This document shows positions 8,586-17,944 of a stretch of 64,000 nucleotides of DNA, one piece after another. This stretch comes from an uncultured Muribaculaceae bacterium. GTDB lineage: Bacteria > Bacteroidota > Bacteroidia > Bacteroidales > Muribaculaceae. Numbering within the stretch: the first letter of the stretch is position 1; every line of letters begins with the position of its first letter. The stretch lies in assembly GCA_910579185.1 (NCBI GenBank), contig CAJTTG010000003.1, forward strand, positions 62,001-126,000, read 5' to 3'. The notes below the pieces were generated by a model. It was not told the origin of the DNA. It saw only the letters and a list, made by a program, of their open reading frames with translations, and did no database searches. The translations under genes were made by a program, and so were the position numbers.

Positions 8586-9557
8586 TTAGATGTATTGTTT
8601 AATTATAGACCACCAACCTTTGCTTCCAAAGAATTCAAGGAATTCATAGTCTGTATTGTGATTTCCTTCGATAAGTTCTATCCCATCAGGAGTTACAGCG
8701 ACATCCCAACCAATAAATCTACAACCAGGAAGCATTGCATGGGCTTCTTTTACAGCTGCTGTGACTATTTCCCAGTTAGGGATCTTACGACCAAGCATAA
8801 AAACGTCAGTTTGGGGATGGATATAGACTTCTTCTCCATTCTTTTTTAGACTGGGACTAATGATTCGACCAGTTTCCAAGTGAATTTCATATACACAGCC
8901 TCCTTGTGCATAATTATCGACCACCGTATTTCCTACACCAACACGAAACAGCATTTTAAATAAGTGAACTTCGCCGTTTTTGTCAATTATAGAATGTGCT
9001 CTAATTGTGTTGACGGAGGTGTTACCATAAATCATCTCAGGATGCTGGGTAATGACTTCCTCAATCATATAAGACTTTGAAGAAAATTGTTCATATAATT
9101 TTTTTCTGTCTTTTGTGTCGGATGGAACGGATATTTTCTTTACCCCAACCCCTTCTACACCATCTTCTGGCTTGGCTATTATGTATGGTGCGATTTCGCA
9201 TAGATCATTAAATTTATCAAAAGACATCTCTTTTGAATATAGCCATTTCCTTTTGACAAAGGGTGCAAAATGAGCGTTAAATAGATGCATGTTGTTTAAT
9301 ATTTCTATTGCTTCAGGGCTGTTCATTTTTGAGAACGCTTTTAATATCCGGCGATAAGTCATGGATTTTTTGCGTTCGCATCCCTTGAGTTTGTAAAGTC
9401 CACCACGCGTATAGTGGTTGATTATTGCGCCGTGTATAATAGAGCATTTAATAAAGTCGTACCATAGATAGAAGATATTTCCATCTCCTTTTTCCGATAT
9501 CTTTTTAAGTTTTTTGTGGCTGTCCGCAAAATACCGCAGGATAAATTTAATAGTCAT
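8586..9557 (-). CDS. Sugar-transfer-associated ATP-grasp protein (copy 3)
   Basis: 323 residues. Same architecture as copy 2: YIIAKPEDGVEGVGVKKISV, SYMIEEVITQHP, SVNTIRAHSIIDKNGEVHLF, GVGNTVVDNYAQGGCVYEIH, HPQTDVFMLGRKIPNW and CRFIGWDVAVTPDGIELIEG. The N-terminus is rich in Lys/Arg with an aromatic patch (ILRYFADSHKKLKK). It is transcribed just after the initiating sugar transferase gene (15-base gap), placing amino-acid-like chemistry close to the first steps of repeat-unit assembly. Three paralogs in a row suggest three different acceptors or substrates (inference). Confidence 0.78.
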   Translation of the reverse strand: MTIKFILRYFADSHKKLKKISEKGDGNIFYLWYDFIKCSIIHGAIINHYTRGGLYKLKGCERKKSMTYRRILKAFSKMNSPEAIEILNNMHLFNAHFAPFVKRKWLYSKEMSFDKFNDLCEIAPYIIAKPEDGVEGVGVKKISVPSDTKDRKKLYEQFSSKSYMIEEVITQHPEMIYGNTSVNTIRAHSIIDKNGEVHLFKMLFRVGVGNTVVDNYAQGGCVYEIHLETGRIISPSLKKNGEEVYIHPQTDVFMLGRKIPNWEIVTAAVKEAHAMLPGCRFIGWDVAVTPDGIELIEGNHNTDYEFLEFFGSKGWWSIIKQYI

Positions 9558-9571
9558 ATAGGTTGTTGTTA

Positions 9572-10186
9572 TTAATTATTACCGTTGAAAAGTTCCGTTG
9601 TGAATTGTGATGATTTGTCATTTTCTATATTCTCTTTCTTGATCACACCTTTTAGGGTTGTAAACACGATAGAGCAATCGGTTTTAAAGGAAATGTTGTC
9701 AACGTACCATACGTCCAATTTGAATTTTTCAGTCCAAGTAAGGTTGTTTCGTCCATGGCATTGCGCCCATCCGGATATACCCGGGCGCACATCGTGACGT
9801 CGACGCTGTTCTGCGGAGTATAGTGGTAGATATTGCATAAGCAATGGGCGCGGTCCGATCAGCGACATGTCGCCACATAGTACGTTCCACAATTGAGGTA
9901 GCTCGTCAATGGATGAATTTCGGACGAAAGCTCCGAATCGGGTTATTCTCTGCTTGTCGGGCAGAAGTTTGCCATCGGGACCTTTTCGCTCATTCATTGT
10001 CTTGAATTTGACAATCTTAAAAGGTTTACCCTTATAACCGGGACGTTCCTGTAGGAAGAAAACTCCGGCACCTTCATTGAAAAAGTATAACAGAATAGCT
10101 ATAATCAGCAGAAAAGGGCTGAAAATAAGCAGTATTGAAAAGCTAACTGTTATGTCGATCAGGCGTTTAAAGAAATGCTTATACAT
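9572..10186 (-). CDS. PglC/WcfS-like initiating sugar-1-phosphate transferase
   Basis: 204 residues, the length of the minimal PglC type. An N-terminal hydrophobic re-entrant helix (about 12-36, SFSILLIFSPFLLIIAILLY) is followed by FFLQERPGYKGKPFKIVKFK, the catalytic Asp-Glu pair in NSSIDELPQLWNV, GDMSLIGPRPLL and RPGISGWAQCHGRN. These enzymes move a sugar-1-phosphate from UDP-sugar to undecaprenyl phosphate at the inner membrane, starting the repeat unit. With the dehydratase and aminotransferase of this locus, the first sugar may be a 4-amino-4,6-dideoxy-HexNAc (inference). Confidence 0.9.
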   Translation of the reverse strand: MYKHFFKRLIDITVSFSILLIFSPFLLIIAILLYFFNEGAGVFFLQERPGYKGKPFKIVKFKTMNERKGPDGKLLPDKQRITRFGAFVRNSSIDELPQLWNVLCGDMSLIGPRPLLMQYLPLYSAEQRRRHDVRPGISGWAQCHGRNNLTWTEKFKLDVWYVDNISFKTDCSIVFTTLKGVIKKENIENDKSSQFTTELFNGNN

Positions 10187-10199
10187 TGATTAGTGTGTG

Positions 10200-11204
10200 T
10201 TATTCTTTGTAATCGTCTTTTGTTCCCCATAATCCGGCCATTGGCTCGGTCTCCATTTCGTGTTTAAAGTCGCGGAGCTGATCAAGGTATGAATATTTCG
10301 GAGTCCACTTTAGATCGCGGAATGTCTTTTCCATCGAGAATGCGTTTTCAAGTGGATCAGGCATTTCGGGACGATAGATTATCTGTGATTTATTATTTTC
10401 CGGAGAGAATACTTCAATAATACCTTTGATCTGTTCTTCGAGCGATACCTGCCATCCATTGCCCACGTTGTAGCATCCACCGGGAAGATCTGAATCGACA
10501 CAGTTTCTGACGAGGCGGACAAAATCCTTGATATAGACCATTTCCTTTGCTTTCTTGCAGTTTCCCCAAATTTCTATCGGTAGGCTTTTTGAGGCACGAT
10601 CCATGAGCATGCGGAATGGCATCATGCGGCGTTTGAAGTCGCAGTAATGGAATGCGTTTGGATGATATTGGTATATTGTGAAAAAACGAAGAGCGAAGAA
10701 TGCTATTCCGTATTCCGCACGATAATGCTCCATAAGATCAACAGCAGCATTTTTTGCAATTGTATAGATTGCATGATCGCCTTTCAATGGGAAATGACGT
10801 GGTGCTTCGTCGGGTATCACTGAGCCATTGTTATGGAATTTTGCCATATCGGATGGAGTCTGAGGGAAGACGATTTTCTTGCATCCGCAACTGCGCATAT
10901 AGTCAAGCACGTTCAGTGTGCCTATTGTTATGGACTCAAATAATTCTATAGGATTAAATGCATATCGTGATGGCAGTGAACTTGCAAAATGACACACTGC
11001 ATCAATCCCTTCTTTGGGGAGTATCTCAAATGATTCCGGTTTGCGGATGTCGACTGAATAATACTTCATCCCATGTTTCGCAAAGAAACCTTTGTCATCC
11101 TTGCGACCGCCCACAGCAATAACATCGTAACCTTCTGATTTCAGATGCATGGCAATATATGCTCCAAGATTGCCTGTTGCACCAAATACGATAACTCGAC
11201 TCAT
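10200..11204 (-). CDS. NAD-dependent sugar epimerase/dehydratase
   Basis: 334 residues, extended short-chain dehydrogenase fold. The N-terminal dinucleotide loop is VFGATGNLGAYIAMHLKSEG. The catalytic Tyr-x3-Lys is in YTIAKNAAVDLM and the upstream active-site region reads KIVFPQTPSD. The C-terminal half (VYIKDFVRLVRNCV, GGCYNVGNGWQVSLEEQI) is typical of NDP-sugar epimerases and reductases. It lies 13 bases upstream of the initiating transferase gene and probably prepares a nucleotide sugar for the capsule. Whether it epimerises, reduces or dehydrates cannot be told from motifs. Confidence 0.85.
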   Translation of the reverse strand: MSRVIVFGATGNLGAYIAMHLKSEGYDVIAVGGRKDDKGFFAKHGMKYYSVDIRKPESFEILPKEGIDAVCHFASSLPSRYAFNPIELFESITIGTLNVLDYMRSCGCKKIVFPQTPSDMAKFHNNGSVIPDEAPRHFPLKGDHAIYTIAKNAAVDLMEHYRAEYGIAFFALRFFTIYQYHPNAFHYCDFKRRMMPFRMLMDRASKSLPIEIWGNCKKAKEMVYIKDFVRLVRNCVDSDLPGGCYNVGNGWQVSLEEQIKGIIEVFSPENNKSQIIYRPEMPDPLENAFSMEKTFRDLKWTPKYSYLDQLRDFKHEMETEPMAGLWGTKDDYKE

Positions 11205-11240
11205 GATAGATTGTCTATATAATAATGATTGTTTTATTTG

Positions 11241-11774
11241 TTAAAGAAGTTCTTCAAGCCTATTCCGTAGCTGAAGCATGGAGTATTTTGATTTTGATTC
11301 CATTATCTGCACAAGTAGCGGAACTACCAGCGTCGGTGCATTACGTAATGGAACTCTTTGGTCCATATCAGTTATCATGGAATTGAACTCAGATAAGTGA
11401 TTTTGTCCGATCAACATGCCGACTCTATTATCTTGTTTTATGGAATCAGCAAGAAGCTGACAGATATATGTCAGAACGGTCATTGCCTTTTTTTCGTAGG
11501 TTGCGCACAGTCGTCGATGCGCTTCTATTAGTCGGATATGTTCAAACCGCAGGCTGTTTTGGTCAATCAACAATCCGGTGTTATCGGGCGAAAGCAGATT
11601 GCGGTTGTGCATCTCCACTTGCTCGCGCATTGATGCATTGAGCCGTTTACAGATATTCAGGACGTGCTTGATGTCGTTGGACAAACCGGAGAGCTCATGT
11701 CGAATGCGAACATCCAGGATGTGTGGAAGCGAAGATCCATTGTTATTCTGTTCCATCCTCGGTTGCGTTTTCAT
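11241..11774 (-). CDS. Uncharacterised helical protein paired with a coiled-coil membrane protein
   Basis: 177 residues, no signal peptide or membrane helix, mostly predicted helix with many Arg, Gln, Asn and Leu. No family recognised. Its start overlaps the end of the upstream gene at 11743 by 32 bases, a strong sign of translational coupling and a joint role with that membrane coiled-coil protein. Being inside the capsule operon it could be a scaffold or regulator of the synthesis machinery, or a passenger; the sequence does not decide. Confidence 0.55.
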   Translation of the reverse strand: MKTQPRMEQNNNGSSLPHILDVRIRHELSGLSNDIKHVLNICKRLNASMREQVEMHNRNLLSPDNTGLLIDQNSLRFEHIRLIEAHRRLCATYEKKAMTVLTYICQLLADSIKQDNRVGMLIGQNHLSEFNSMITDMDQRVPLRNAPTLVVPLLVQIMESKSKYSMLQLRNRLEELL

Positions 11775-12636
11775 TGTTGGTCGACACAGAGTCGTTCATA
11801 TCAACATCTTTGATCAGATCGTCGAGTCTGGAATACAGATCGCTGATCTCTGATTTTAGATTGGTGATCATCTTATTCAATCGATCAGCTTCTTCTCCGG
11901 TTTTTCTCAATGTATCATTGAAATCAGCCTTGGTATCTTTGCTTATGGACTCGATATATTTGCGGAGATTTTCCTTTTCATCAGATATTGTTTTGCTGTT
12001 CCGGGCTTCAAATTCAGCGGCAGAATCAGACAGGCGTTTCTTTTCATTCTCAATATTCTGAGAAAGAGAAGATAAATTGTCGGTCGCTTTCTTTTCTATT
12101 TCCGACAACCGTTTGTTTGCGTCAGTCTCTATTCTATTGGGTATGTCGGCAATATCATTTTTATGTTTTTCGGCCTCAATTTTTATCTTGGAAATCTCCT
12201 TGAACGCTTCGGAACTCTGACGGGCAATCTCGTCGGATTTATACAGAGAATAGAAGCTGAAGATAAGAAATACGATTGTCAGAATCGCTCCCCAAAGATT
12301 AAGCGTCTCATATTCCTGTTGGATCTTTGATAGCTCCATATCAAGAATATGCTTTGTCTCCTTCGCCTCAAGCAGTTGCTCTTCACGCGCCAAACGGTCT
12401 TCGATATCAGGCAAATGCAGATATGATGTCGAATCTTTGGCGGAAAGATCAGCCAGGATCAGCCGTCTGTTCTCATTCAGGATAGAGTCGGCCCGGCATA
12501 TTTTGGCACTATATCCTGAGATGATTTTATCCTGACGGTCTGCAAATGAGTTACACATAACGATCCAGGCAATTACCGTGGCTATGGTAACCGTTATAAT
12601 TGTTATAATGAAGAATTTTAAGGAGTTCGAGGACAT
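11743..12636 (-). CDS. Two-helix membrane protein with long cytoplasmic coiled coil
   Basis: 297 residues. A membrane helix at about 8-28 (FFIITIITVTIATVIAWIVM), an 85-residue helical loop, a second helix at about 114-133 (LWGAILTIVFLIFSFYSLY), then about 130 residues of Lys/Glu/Ser/Asn-rich heptads (for example IETDANKRLSEIEKKATDNL) and a short acidic tail. Topology suggests a small periplasmic hairpin and a cytoplasmic coiled coil. It differs from Wzz/Wzc co-polymerases, which lack such a cytoplasmic rod. No family recognised. Overlaps the following gene, implying a two-component unit. Confidence 0.55.
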   Translation of the reverse strand: MSSNSLKFFIITIITVTIATVIAWIVMCNSFADRQDKIISGYSAKICRADSILNENRRLILADLSAKDSTSYLHLPDIEDRLAREEQLLEAKETKHILDMELSKIQQEYETLNLWGAILTIVFLIFSFYSLYKSDEIARQSSEAFKEISKIKIEAEKHKNDIADIPNRIETDANKRLSEIEKKATDNLSSLSQNIENEKKRLSDSAAEFEARNSKTISDEKENLRKYIESISKDTKADFNDTLRKTGEEADRLNKMITNLKSEISDLYSRLDDLIKDVDMNDSVSTNNENATEDGTE

Positions 12637-12648
12637 AATTCCTGGATT

Positions 12649-13797
12649 TCAGTTGGGTAGGATCGAGCGGTAGTAGTCGATCAGGCTGCGGCGCACGTAG
12701 CCCTGTTCGTAGCGGCTGGCTATGAGGCTGCGTGCGTTGGAGGCGAGTTGATGGCGCAGGTCGGTGGAGTCGGTCAGCCGGAGCATCGCATCGTGGAGGG
12801 CATCGGCGTTGCGCGACGGTATGATCGTGCCGTTCTCCCCCTCGCGGATAATCTCGCGCGAGCCGTTGATGTCGGTGACAATCGAGGGGAGCCCCATGGC
12901 ACCGGCTTCGATCACCACATTGGGGAATCCCTCGCGGTAGGATGGGAAGACGAGAATGTCTGATGCTGCCAGCCATGGTCGCACGTCGGACTGGCTGCCA
13001 ACGGCTTCTATGGCCGGATGGTTGTTGATGGTCTGCTCGGTTTCCGGACGTAGCGGATCGAGCGTCGGCTCGAACCGGCCCACGAGCAGCAGCCTGACAA
13101 ATGGCCGTTCCTCATGCAACCGGGAGAAAGCCTCTATAAGCTCGTTGATGCCCTTGTCGCCCACCAATCGGCCTACGAAAACAAATGTCAGTCGGTCGGA
13201 CTGTCGGATTTTTTTTGCTTCGGACTCCACATCGGCAAGGGTCGGATCGTAGTGGGTGAGGTCGATTCCGCGCACATTGCCGTGGCCGAGCACTTGCAGC
13301 GGCTTACGGGTTATGCCGTTGTTTATGAGATCGTTTTTAACGCCTTCTCCCTCCGGTACGATATGCGTAGCGCAGGCACATGTCAGACGGTCGGTCATCA
13401 TCAGAATACGGCGTTGAAGCCCCGTAGCTGTCGGGAACACGAGCCCTGTGAACGTGTGCAGTCTCACCGGCACCCGTGCCATCCATGCCGCCATCATCGA
13501 CAGTAGCCCGGCTTTGGGTGTGATGGAATGAACCATAGCCGGACGTTCGCGCCGGAACACGCGGTAGAGCCGCCACAGGCTGCGCAGATCTTTCAACGGC
13601 GACATGCGCCGCTCCATCTCAACGCCGATAGTGCGGATCCCCTCGCGCTGCTCCATGTCGGCCATCTCCTTTCCGGGCGATGCCACGGCTACCACTTCCA
13701 TACCCTCTTCCTGCTGCAACTGTCGCAGCAGTCCCCGGCAGAATGTGTTGAGCGAGGTCGCCACTGTCGACGTCCGTATTATCTTTGTTTTTGCCAT
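12649..13797 (-). CDS. Family 4 glycosyltransferase (GT-B)
   Basis: 382 residues. The C-terminal GT4 domain carries FVFVGRLVGDKGINELIEA and FPSYREGFPNVVIEAGAMG, the Glu-x7-Glu donor-binding region. The N-terminal domain includes HSITPKAGLLSMMAAWMARV and RLHTFTGLVFP, a pattern common in Bacteroides capsule transferases. It is GC-rich relative to the surrounding AT-rich genes, suggesting a separate origin within the cassette. The gap to the next gene is 3 bases. Donor and linkage cannot be predicted. Confidence 0.85.
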   Translation of the reverse strand: MAKTKIIRTSTVATSLNTFCRGLLRQLQQEEGMEVVAVASPGKEMADMEQREGIRTIGVEMERRMSPLKDLRSLWRLYRVFRRERPAMVHSITPKAGLLSMMAAWMARVPVRLHTFTGLVFPTATGLQRRILMMTDRLTCACATHIVPEGEGVKNDLINNGITRKPLQVLGHGNVRGIDLTHYDPTLADVESEAKKIRQSDRLTFVFVGRLVGDKGINELIEAFSRLHEERPFVRLLLVGRFEPTLDPLRPETEQTINNHPAIEAVGSQSDVRPWLAASDILVFPSYREGFPNVVIEAGAMGLPSIVTDINGSREIIREGENGTIIPSRNADALHDAMLRLTDSTDLRHQLASNARSLIASRYEQGYVRRSLIDYYRSILPN

Positions 13798-13800
13798 AAA

Positions 13801-14845
13801 TTATGCTGTGCGTACTTTAACGCCAAACAGCCATGAACCCAGTGTCTGGCTTTGGCGTAGAATTGAACTGATTAATAGACACAATGCGACGATGATTGCA
13901 GTGATAGTTATTCCAATTGCAAGTTGGATTGTCAGCATATTGCCTGTTGATAGAAAAATGGTAAGGAATCCTAAACTTGGAATCAGGAAATAATGGATCA
14001 TATAGATATCAAGTGTCCTTTGTCCGATATATCGGAGTGTTCTGGCTGATCTTGCCTCACTTGAAAAATACTGAGCATTACGATGGAACATTATTACCAC
14101 AGTCATAAGTGCGAAATATCTGACGGCGATGTCATGAACCAAGCTGTAAACCAGTGGGAATCTGTTGTGGAAACTGTCGTTGTACCATAGAAGCATACAG
14201 ATTATCCAACCAACGATCATTAGTGTTGAAAACCAGTTTTTAGTCAGCGTATTGAAAAACTTATTACGATATTTTGATATGATAAGTCCAAGCGTAAAAA
14301 ACTGTAGATATTTCGTCAGGTTCTCCCAGCAGAGGAAATTCCATAACCATGAATCTCCACGCATTAAAACCAATATGGCAACACCGGCAATGGATAAAAT
14401 AGCCATTAAAGGAAGTGATATATCACGTTTTATGATGTTGCTGACCCCGGTAACACATAGATACAGCACGTACATCTGAAACAAGACTATAGTGAACCAA
14501 TAACCTCCGAATCCGCTTTCAGGCCATACGATACCCCCCCCCTATAACTATTTGAAATATAGATAGAAATGCTATAGTTGAGATGATTTGAGCCTGGATC
14601 TTCCGTTTTAATATATCGCTTAATCGACTTTTGTTCCACCAGGAAATTGCTCTATATGAGAAAAAGCCGCTTACAAAGAAGAACAAAGGCATCCGGAAAG
14701 TGAGAAGGAGGGAACTTAACACGGAGTCATAACCGCCCAATCCCATTGAAAGTAAAACATGTCCGAGTACAACAATCAACATTGAAAAACCTCGCATTGA
14801 GTCAACCCAGAGCATGCGCTCTCTTTTTTCGTAAATTTTATTCAT
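13801..14845 (-). pseudogene. Acyltransferase-3 family O-acyltransferase, frameshifted at G9 tract
   Basis: The N-terminal part (ATG at 14845) reads RMLWVDSMRGFSMLIVVLGH, the catalytic-His helix of membrane acyltransferase-3 proteins, and ends at a stop soon after GIGGG-type coding of the G9 tract. The rest of the protein continues in another frame to 13801 (FGGYWFTIVLFQMYVLYL and many membrane helices). With eight G the codons read GGG GGG GGT ATC and the frames join into a protein of about 347 residues. Family members O-acetylate surface glycans. At the present length the product is truncated after about 105 residues. Phase-variable gene or homopolymer sequencing error. Confidence 0.8.
14534..14542 (-). 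repeat. G9 homopolymer causing frameshift in acyltransferase
   Basis: Nine C on the plus strand. At nine the upstream frame reads ATA GGG GGG GGG TAT and hits TGA four codons later; at eight (or eleven) it joins the downstream frame. The tract lies between the first three helices and the rest of the protein, so slippage would be an on/off switch. Confidence 0.75.
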
Positions 14846-15930
14846 CAGATCAGTGATTTATAAACATTCATATAGTTTCGGGACATTGTCGATATGTCGT
14901 ATTGCGAGGCGCGTTTGCGGCATGCCTCGGCCACATTCCTGTAATAGGTCGGATCCGCGTCAAGCATCCGTATTTCCTGTGCCAGAGCTTCGGCATCGCT
15001 ATGAGGGAAAAGCACTCCGGCATCTTTAACCACTTCGCGCAGCCCGTCAACGTCGGATGCAAGAAATGGTTTTCCAACGCTCATACCCTCTACGGAAGAG
15101 AGTGACAGACCTTCAAAATGGGACGACATGACAATATAGTCGCTCGCTCTAAGGATATTGGCCACATCTGAGCGGATTCCCATGAAGTGCGTCCGGTTGC
15201 TGACGCCAAGTTGCTCGGCTAATTGTTCACATTCTTTACGTCTCACTCCGTCACCAACGAAAAACGTATGGAACTCCTCGGGCAAAAATGTCAAGGCTTT
15301 TATGGCTGTGTCCTGATCTTTTTCCCAGCGGAAACCTGCCACCATTGTAATAGCTTTTGTCCCATCCGGAAGTCCGCTTTTTAATTCAGAGGATGGAGTG
15401 GCCGATGCATATTTATTAACATCAACGCCGTTAAGAATTGTAGTGATGTTGTCTTCGCCATGCTCTTTTCGTCTGAGATGCATGCGTAAATTTGTTGCCG
15501 TTTTATCAGCTATGCAGATAATGCAATTGTAGCGGCTATACATCCAAAGATCAAGCCAGTAGAGCAATCGATTGCCACGTCGGCGATTAGAAGATGAATG
15601 TTCTGTAGTGATTAACTTTGCTTTGCTGAACAGAGAACCGAATGCTCCGAAAAGCTGACAAGCTGTGTTGTGAGTGTGGACTATATCATAGTTGCGCATC
15701 AACTTCGCCAGTCTTACGGCATGGAGTGGATTATATACCGATCCTCCTTTCCCAAAATCAATTACCCGGATACCGGTTGCTTCTAAAGCTTTGCGGAAAG
15801 GTGTCGCTGTGCCATCGAAGATCAGCAGATCCACCTCTGCGCCCATGTCGCGGAATCGTGGCAGCAGATCAACCATCAGTTTCTCCGCACCACCGGTTCT
15901 CAGCGAAGTTATCACATGCAGTATCCTCAT
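14845..15930 (-). CDS. Family 4 glycosyltransferase (GT-B)
   Basis: 361 residues. Starts MRILHVITSLRTGGAEKLMV, the GT4 N-terminal signature with the glycine-rich acceptor loop. The C-terminal domain has KAITMVAGFRWEKDQDTAIKA and SSHFEGLSLSSVEGMSVGKP, the Glu-x7-Glu donor site. Its last base is shared with the start codon of the frameshifted acyltransferase, so the two are translationally coupled. Cytoplasmic or membrane-associated, adding one residue of the capsule repeat unit; specificity unknown. Confidence 0.88.
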   Translation of the reverse strand: MRILHVITSLRTGGAEKLMVDLLPRFRDMGAEVDLLIFDGTATPFRKALEATGIRVIDFGKGGSVYNPLHAVRLAKLMRNYDIVHTHNTACQLFGAFGSLFSKAKLITTEHSSSNRRRGNRLLYWLDLWMYSRYNCIICIADKTATNLRMHLRRKEHGEDNITTILNGVDVNKYASATPSSELKSGLPDGTKAITMVAGFRWEKDQDTAIKALTFLPEEFHTFFVGDGVRRKECEQLAEQLGVSNRTHFMGIRSDVANILRASDYIVMSSHFEGLSLSSVEGMSVGKPFLASDVDGLREVVKDAGVLFPHSDAEALAQEIRMLDADPTYYRNVAEACRKRASQYDISTMSRNYMNVYKSLI

Positions 15931-15934
15931 AGTA

Positions 15935-16852
15935 TTATGATTTGAAATTCATTTTTGCTTTTGCTTTGACCTTCGATCGGATTCTCAGATACCAGGCAAA
16001 GCCAAATGGAATTGCAAGTATTGTGAGTGTTTTTTTCGGAGATTCAGCTATGAAATTTTTATTACGGGCTATGATGGAACTTGCTACGTAATGTATACAG
16101 GATATGAACCGGCGTTTGAATGTTGGAGCACATACCATCTCTGTTTTTCTAAAGAATGAGAAGCCCCGAGGGTTACGCCAGTATTGAGAGTACATATTGT
16201 AGCTTGATCCGTCCTGTTGATATTCCACAACAACAAGGGGGGCATTGATGGTAAGCAGTTTGTAGTCTTGATCAATAAGCATGTACTTATATGCGAGACC
16301 AACATAGCGTTCTCCATCAAAAATTGGATACTCAGGATATCGGTTGATGATTTCAGTGCGATAGACCATTTTTTTATCTCCCGATCCTCCTTTTGCATAG
16401 AAATCCTGTAGTGTTGTTTCCGACATTCCTTCCGGGAACTGTGTCCCGATTGTTTTGCCATCTTCTGTGCAATCGAGTCCGATTAATCCGGCGTATCGGT
16501 CGCTGCCATGTTTTTTCCAGAAGTCAATGATAAGTTCCACGGCGTTGTCCGGCATATAGTCGTCAGAGTCAATACATGTGTTCAGCGGCGTGGATATATT
16601 GGCATAGGCTGTGTTGTGCGCACCATGCATTCCCTGATTTTGCTGACGGATGTATCGGATAGGAACCTTGTCATCTTTGATCCAGCCTTTTATCAGCTCT
16701 TCCGTATTGTCTGTTGAACCATCGTCAACCACCAGCCATTCAAAGTCGTTGCAGGTCTGACGAAGCAAACTTTCATAAGTCCGGCCAATTGTATGCGCGC
16801 GGTTATAGGCCGGAGTGAATATAGTGAGTGTTTTCATTTTCCTAAAAGCCAC
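15935..16852 (-). CDS. Family 2 glycosyltransferase (GT-A)
   Basis: 305 residues. The GT-A fold starts LTIFTPAYNRAHTIGRTYES, with VDDGSTDNTEELI for nucleotide binding and the metal-site aspartates in TCIDSDDYMPDNAVE. The C-terminus is basic (RIRSKVKAKAKMNFKS), consistent with membrane association. It overlaps the EpsG-like gene by 19 bases. An alternative start at the fifth codon further on (MKTLTIF) is equally plausible. Sugar and linkage unknown. Confidence 0.87.
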   Translation of the reverse strand: MAFRKMKTLTIFTPAYNRAHTIGRTYESLLRQTCNDFEWLVVDDGSTDNTEELIKGWIKDDKVPIRYIRQQNQGMHGAHNTAYANISTPLNTCIDSDDYMPDNAVELIIDFWKKHGSDRYAGLIGLDCTEDGKTIGTQFPEGMSETTLQDFYAKGGSGDKKMVYRTEIINRYPEYPIFDGERYVGLAYKYMLIDQDYKLLTINAPLVVVEYQQDGSSYNMYSQYWRNPRGFSFFRKTEMVCAPTFKRRFISCIHYVASSIIARNKNFIAESPKKTLTILAIPFGFAWYLRIRSKVKAKAKMNFKS

Positions 16853-17937
16853 ATTATGTAGGTGAAACCAATATTGGCTATCATTATCTGTTTTAGATAT
16901 TTACCCTGCTCATCTTTCCATATTGGAAGACGAAGCAGCGGATAAGCAAGCACTATCGGATAGAGAAACCAGGACAGATAAGCGAACCGATTTGAAAATG
17001 CAGCACGAATCACCATCACCCAGAATGCGTTACTGAGGATATATGTGTTCAATAAAAACTCATAAGTCCGGTTGCGGATTCCACGTTTTATTATGATATA
17101 ATAGCCTAAGACTATTGGCATTGCGCTATACAGAAGGAAATCCCAACGGAAACCGGTGGAAGAGAATTGATCCATTGCGTCCTGATTGTTTAGATACCCT
17201 GACATTCGGTCGTCAAAGCCTAATGAAGCAAAGATATTGGCAATAGTGTTTCCTAAAATAAGGCTTATTATGATTGATAGAATCCAGAACGTATATGCTG
17301 TCTTGAACTTTTTTATTATGTAGAATGATGCAATGGCCATCATAGTTGGTAATGATACTGATGTGTGGATAGTGCATGCTGCAACGTTGACGGCTATACC
17401 TGCCATCCGTTCCTTTTTATTCCCGGTCATTAATGCTATTCCAAGCATTACCATACTGCAGGCAAGACCATTCCTTATACCATTTGTTCCGTATGTATAG
17501 AAAGAAAATGATGCGAGATTGAATAGCACTCCAACCAAAACATTGTTGGGCATCAGTTGTTTGCAGGCCCAGAACATAAATCCTATATATCCTGCTGCGA
17601 CAACTAAAAAGAATCCAGTAGTATCAAGGAATGGCCGACAAGTTGCCATAAGCCATTTAAAGCCGCCTTCTGATAATTGAGAAAGATCCGCTCCGTTTAG
17701 ATCTCCAATGACGTTATACATGTGTGCATACATTGGAGTGTCTCCGAACTTATACGAGATGGGACGTGTTCCAATAAAGATTATAAGAATGAAACAGAAG
17801 AAGGCTGCCGGAATAATAGAATCATTACTCCGTATGATTTCTTTTGCGGTTTCTTTCTTCGAAGAAATCGTGTACCATAACGTGAGCAGTAGGATCACGT
17901 TTATATATAAGGTGAAATAAAGTTTTTCGGGAATCAC
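16834..17937 (-). CDS. EpsG-like (Wzy-type) capsule polymerase
   Basis: 367 residues with about ten membrane helices and the EpsG-family pattern: an early GTRPISYKFGDTPMYAHMY segment, FYTYGTNGIRNGLACSMVML, and HTSVSLPTMMAIASFY. Such proteins polymerise lipid-linked repeat units in the inner membrane of Wzx/Wzy systems. It is the only polymerase candidate in the locus and pairs with the flippase at 24758. AT-rich, like the neighbouring glycosyltransferases. It overlaps the GT2 gene, so their expression is probably coupled. Confidence 0.8.
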   Translation of the reverse strand: MIPEKLYFTLYINVILLLTLWYTISSKKETAKEIIRSNDSIIPAAFFCFILIIFIGTRPISYKFGDTPMYAHMYNVIGDLNGADLSQLSEGGFKWLMATCRPFLDTTGFFLVVAAGYIGFMFWACKQLMPNNVLVGVLFNLASFSFYTYGTNGIRNGLACSMVMLGIALMTGNKKERMAGIAVNVAACTIHTSVSLPTMMAIASFYIIKKFKTAYTFWILSIIISLILGNTIANIFASLGFDDRMSGYLNNQDAMDQFSSTGFRWDFLLYSAMPIVLGYYIIIKRGIRNRTYEFLLNTYILSNAFWVMVIRAAFSNRFAYLSWFLYPIVLAYPLLRLPIWKDEQGKYLKQIMIANIGFTYIMWLLGK

Positions 17938-17944
17938 AAATATG

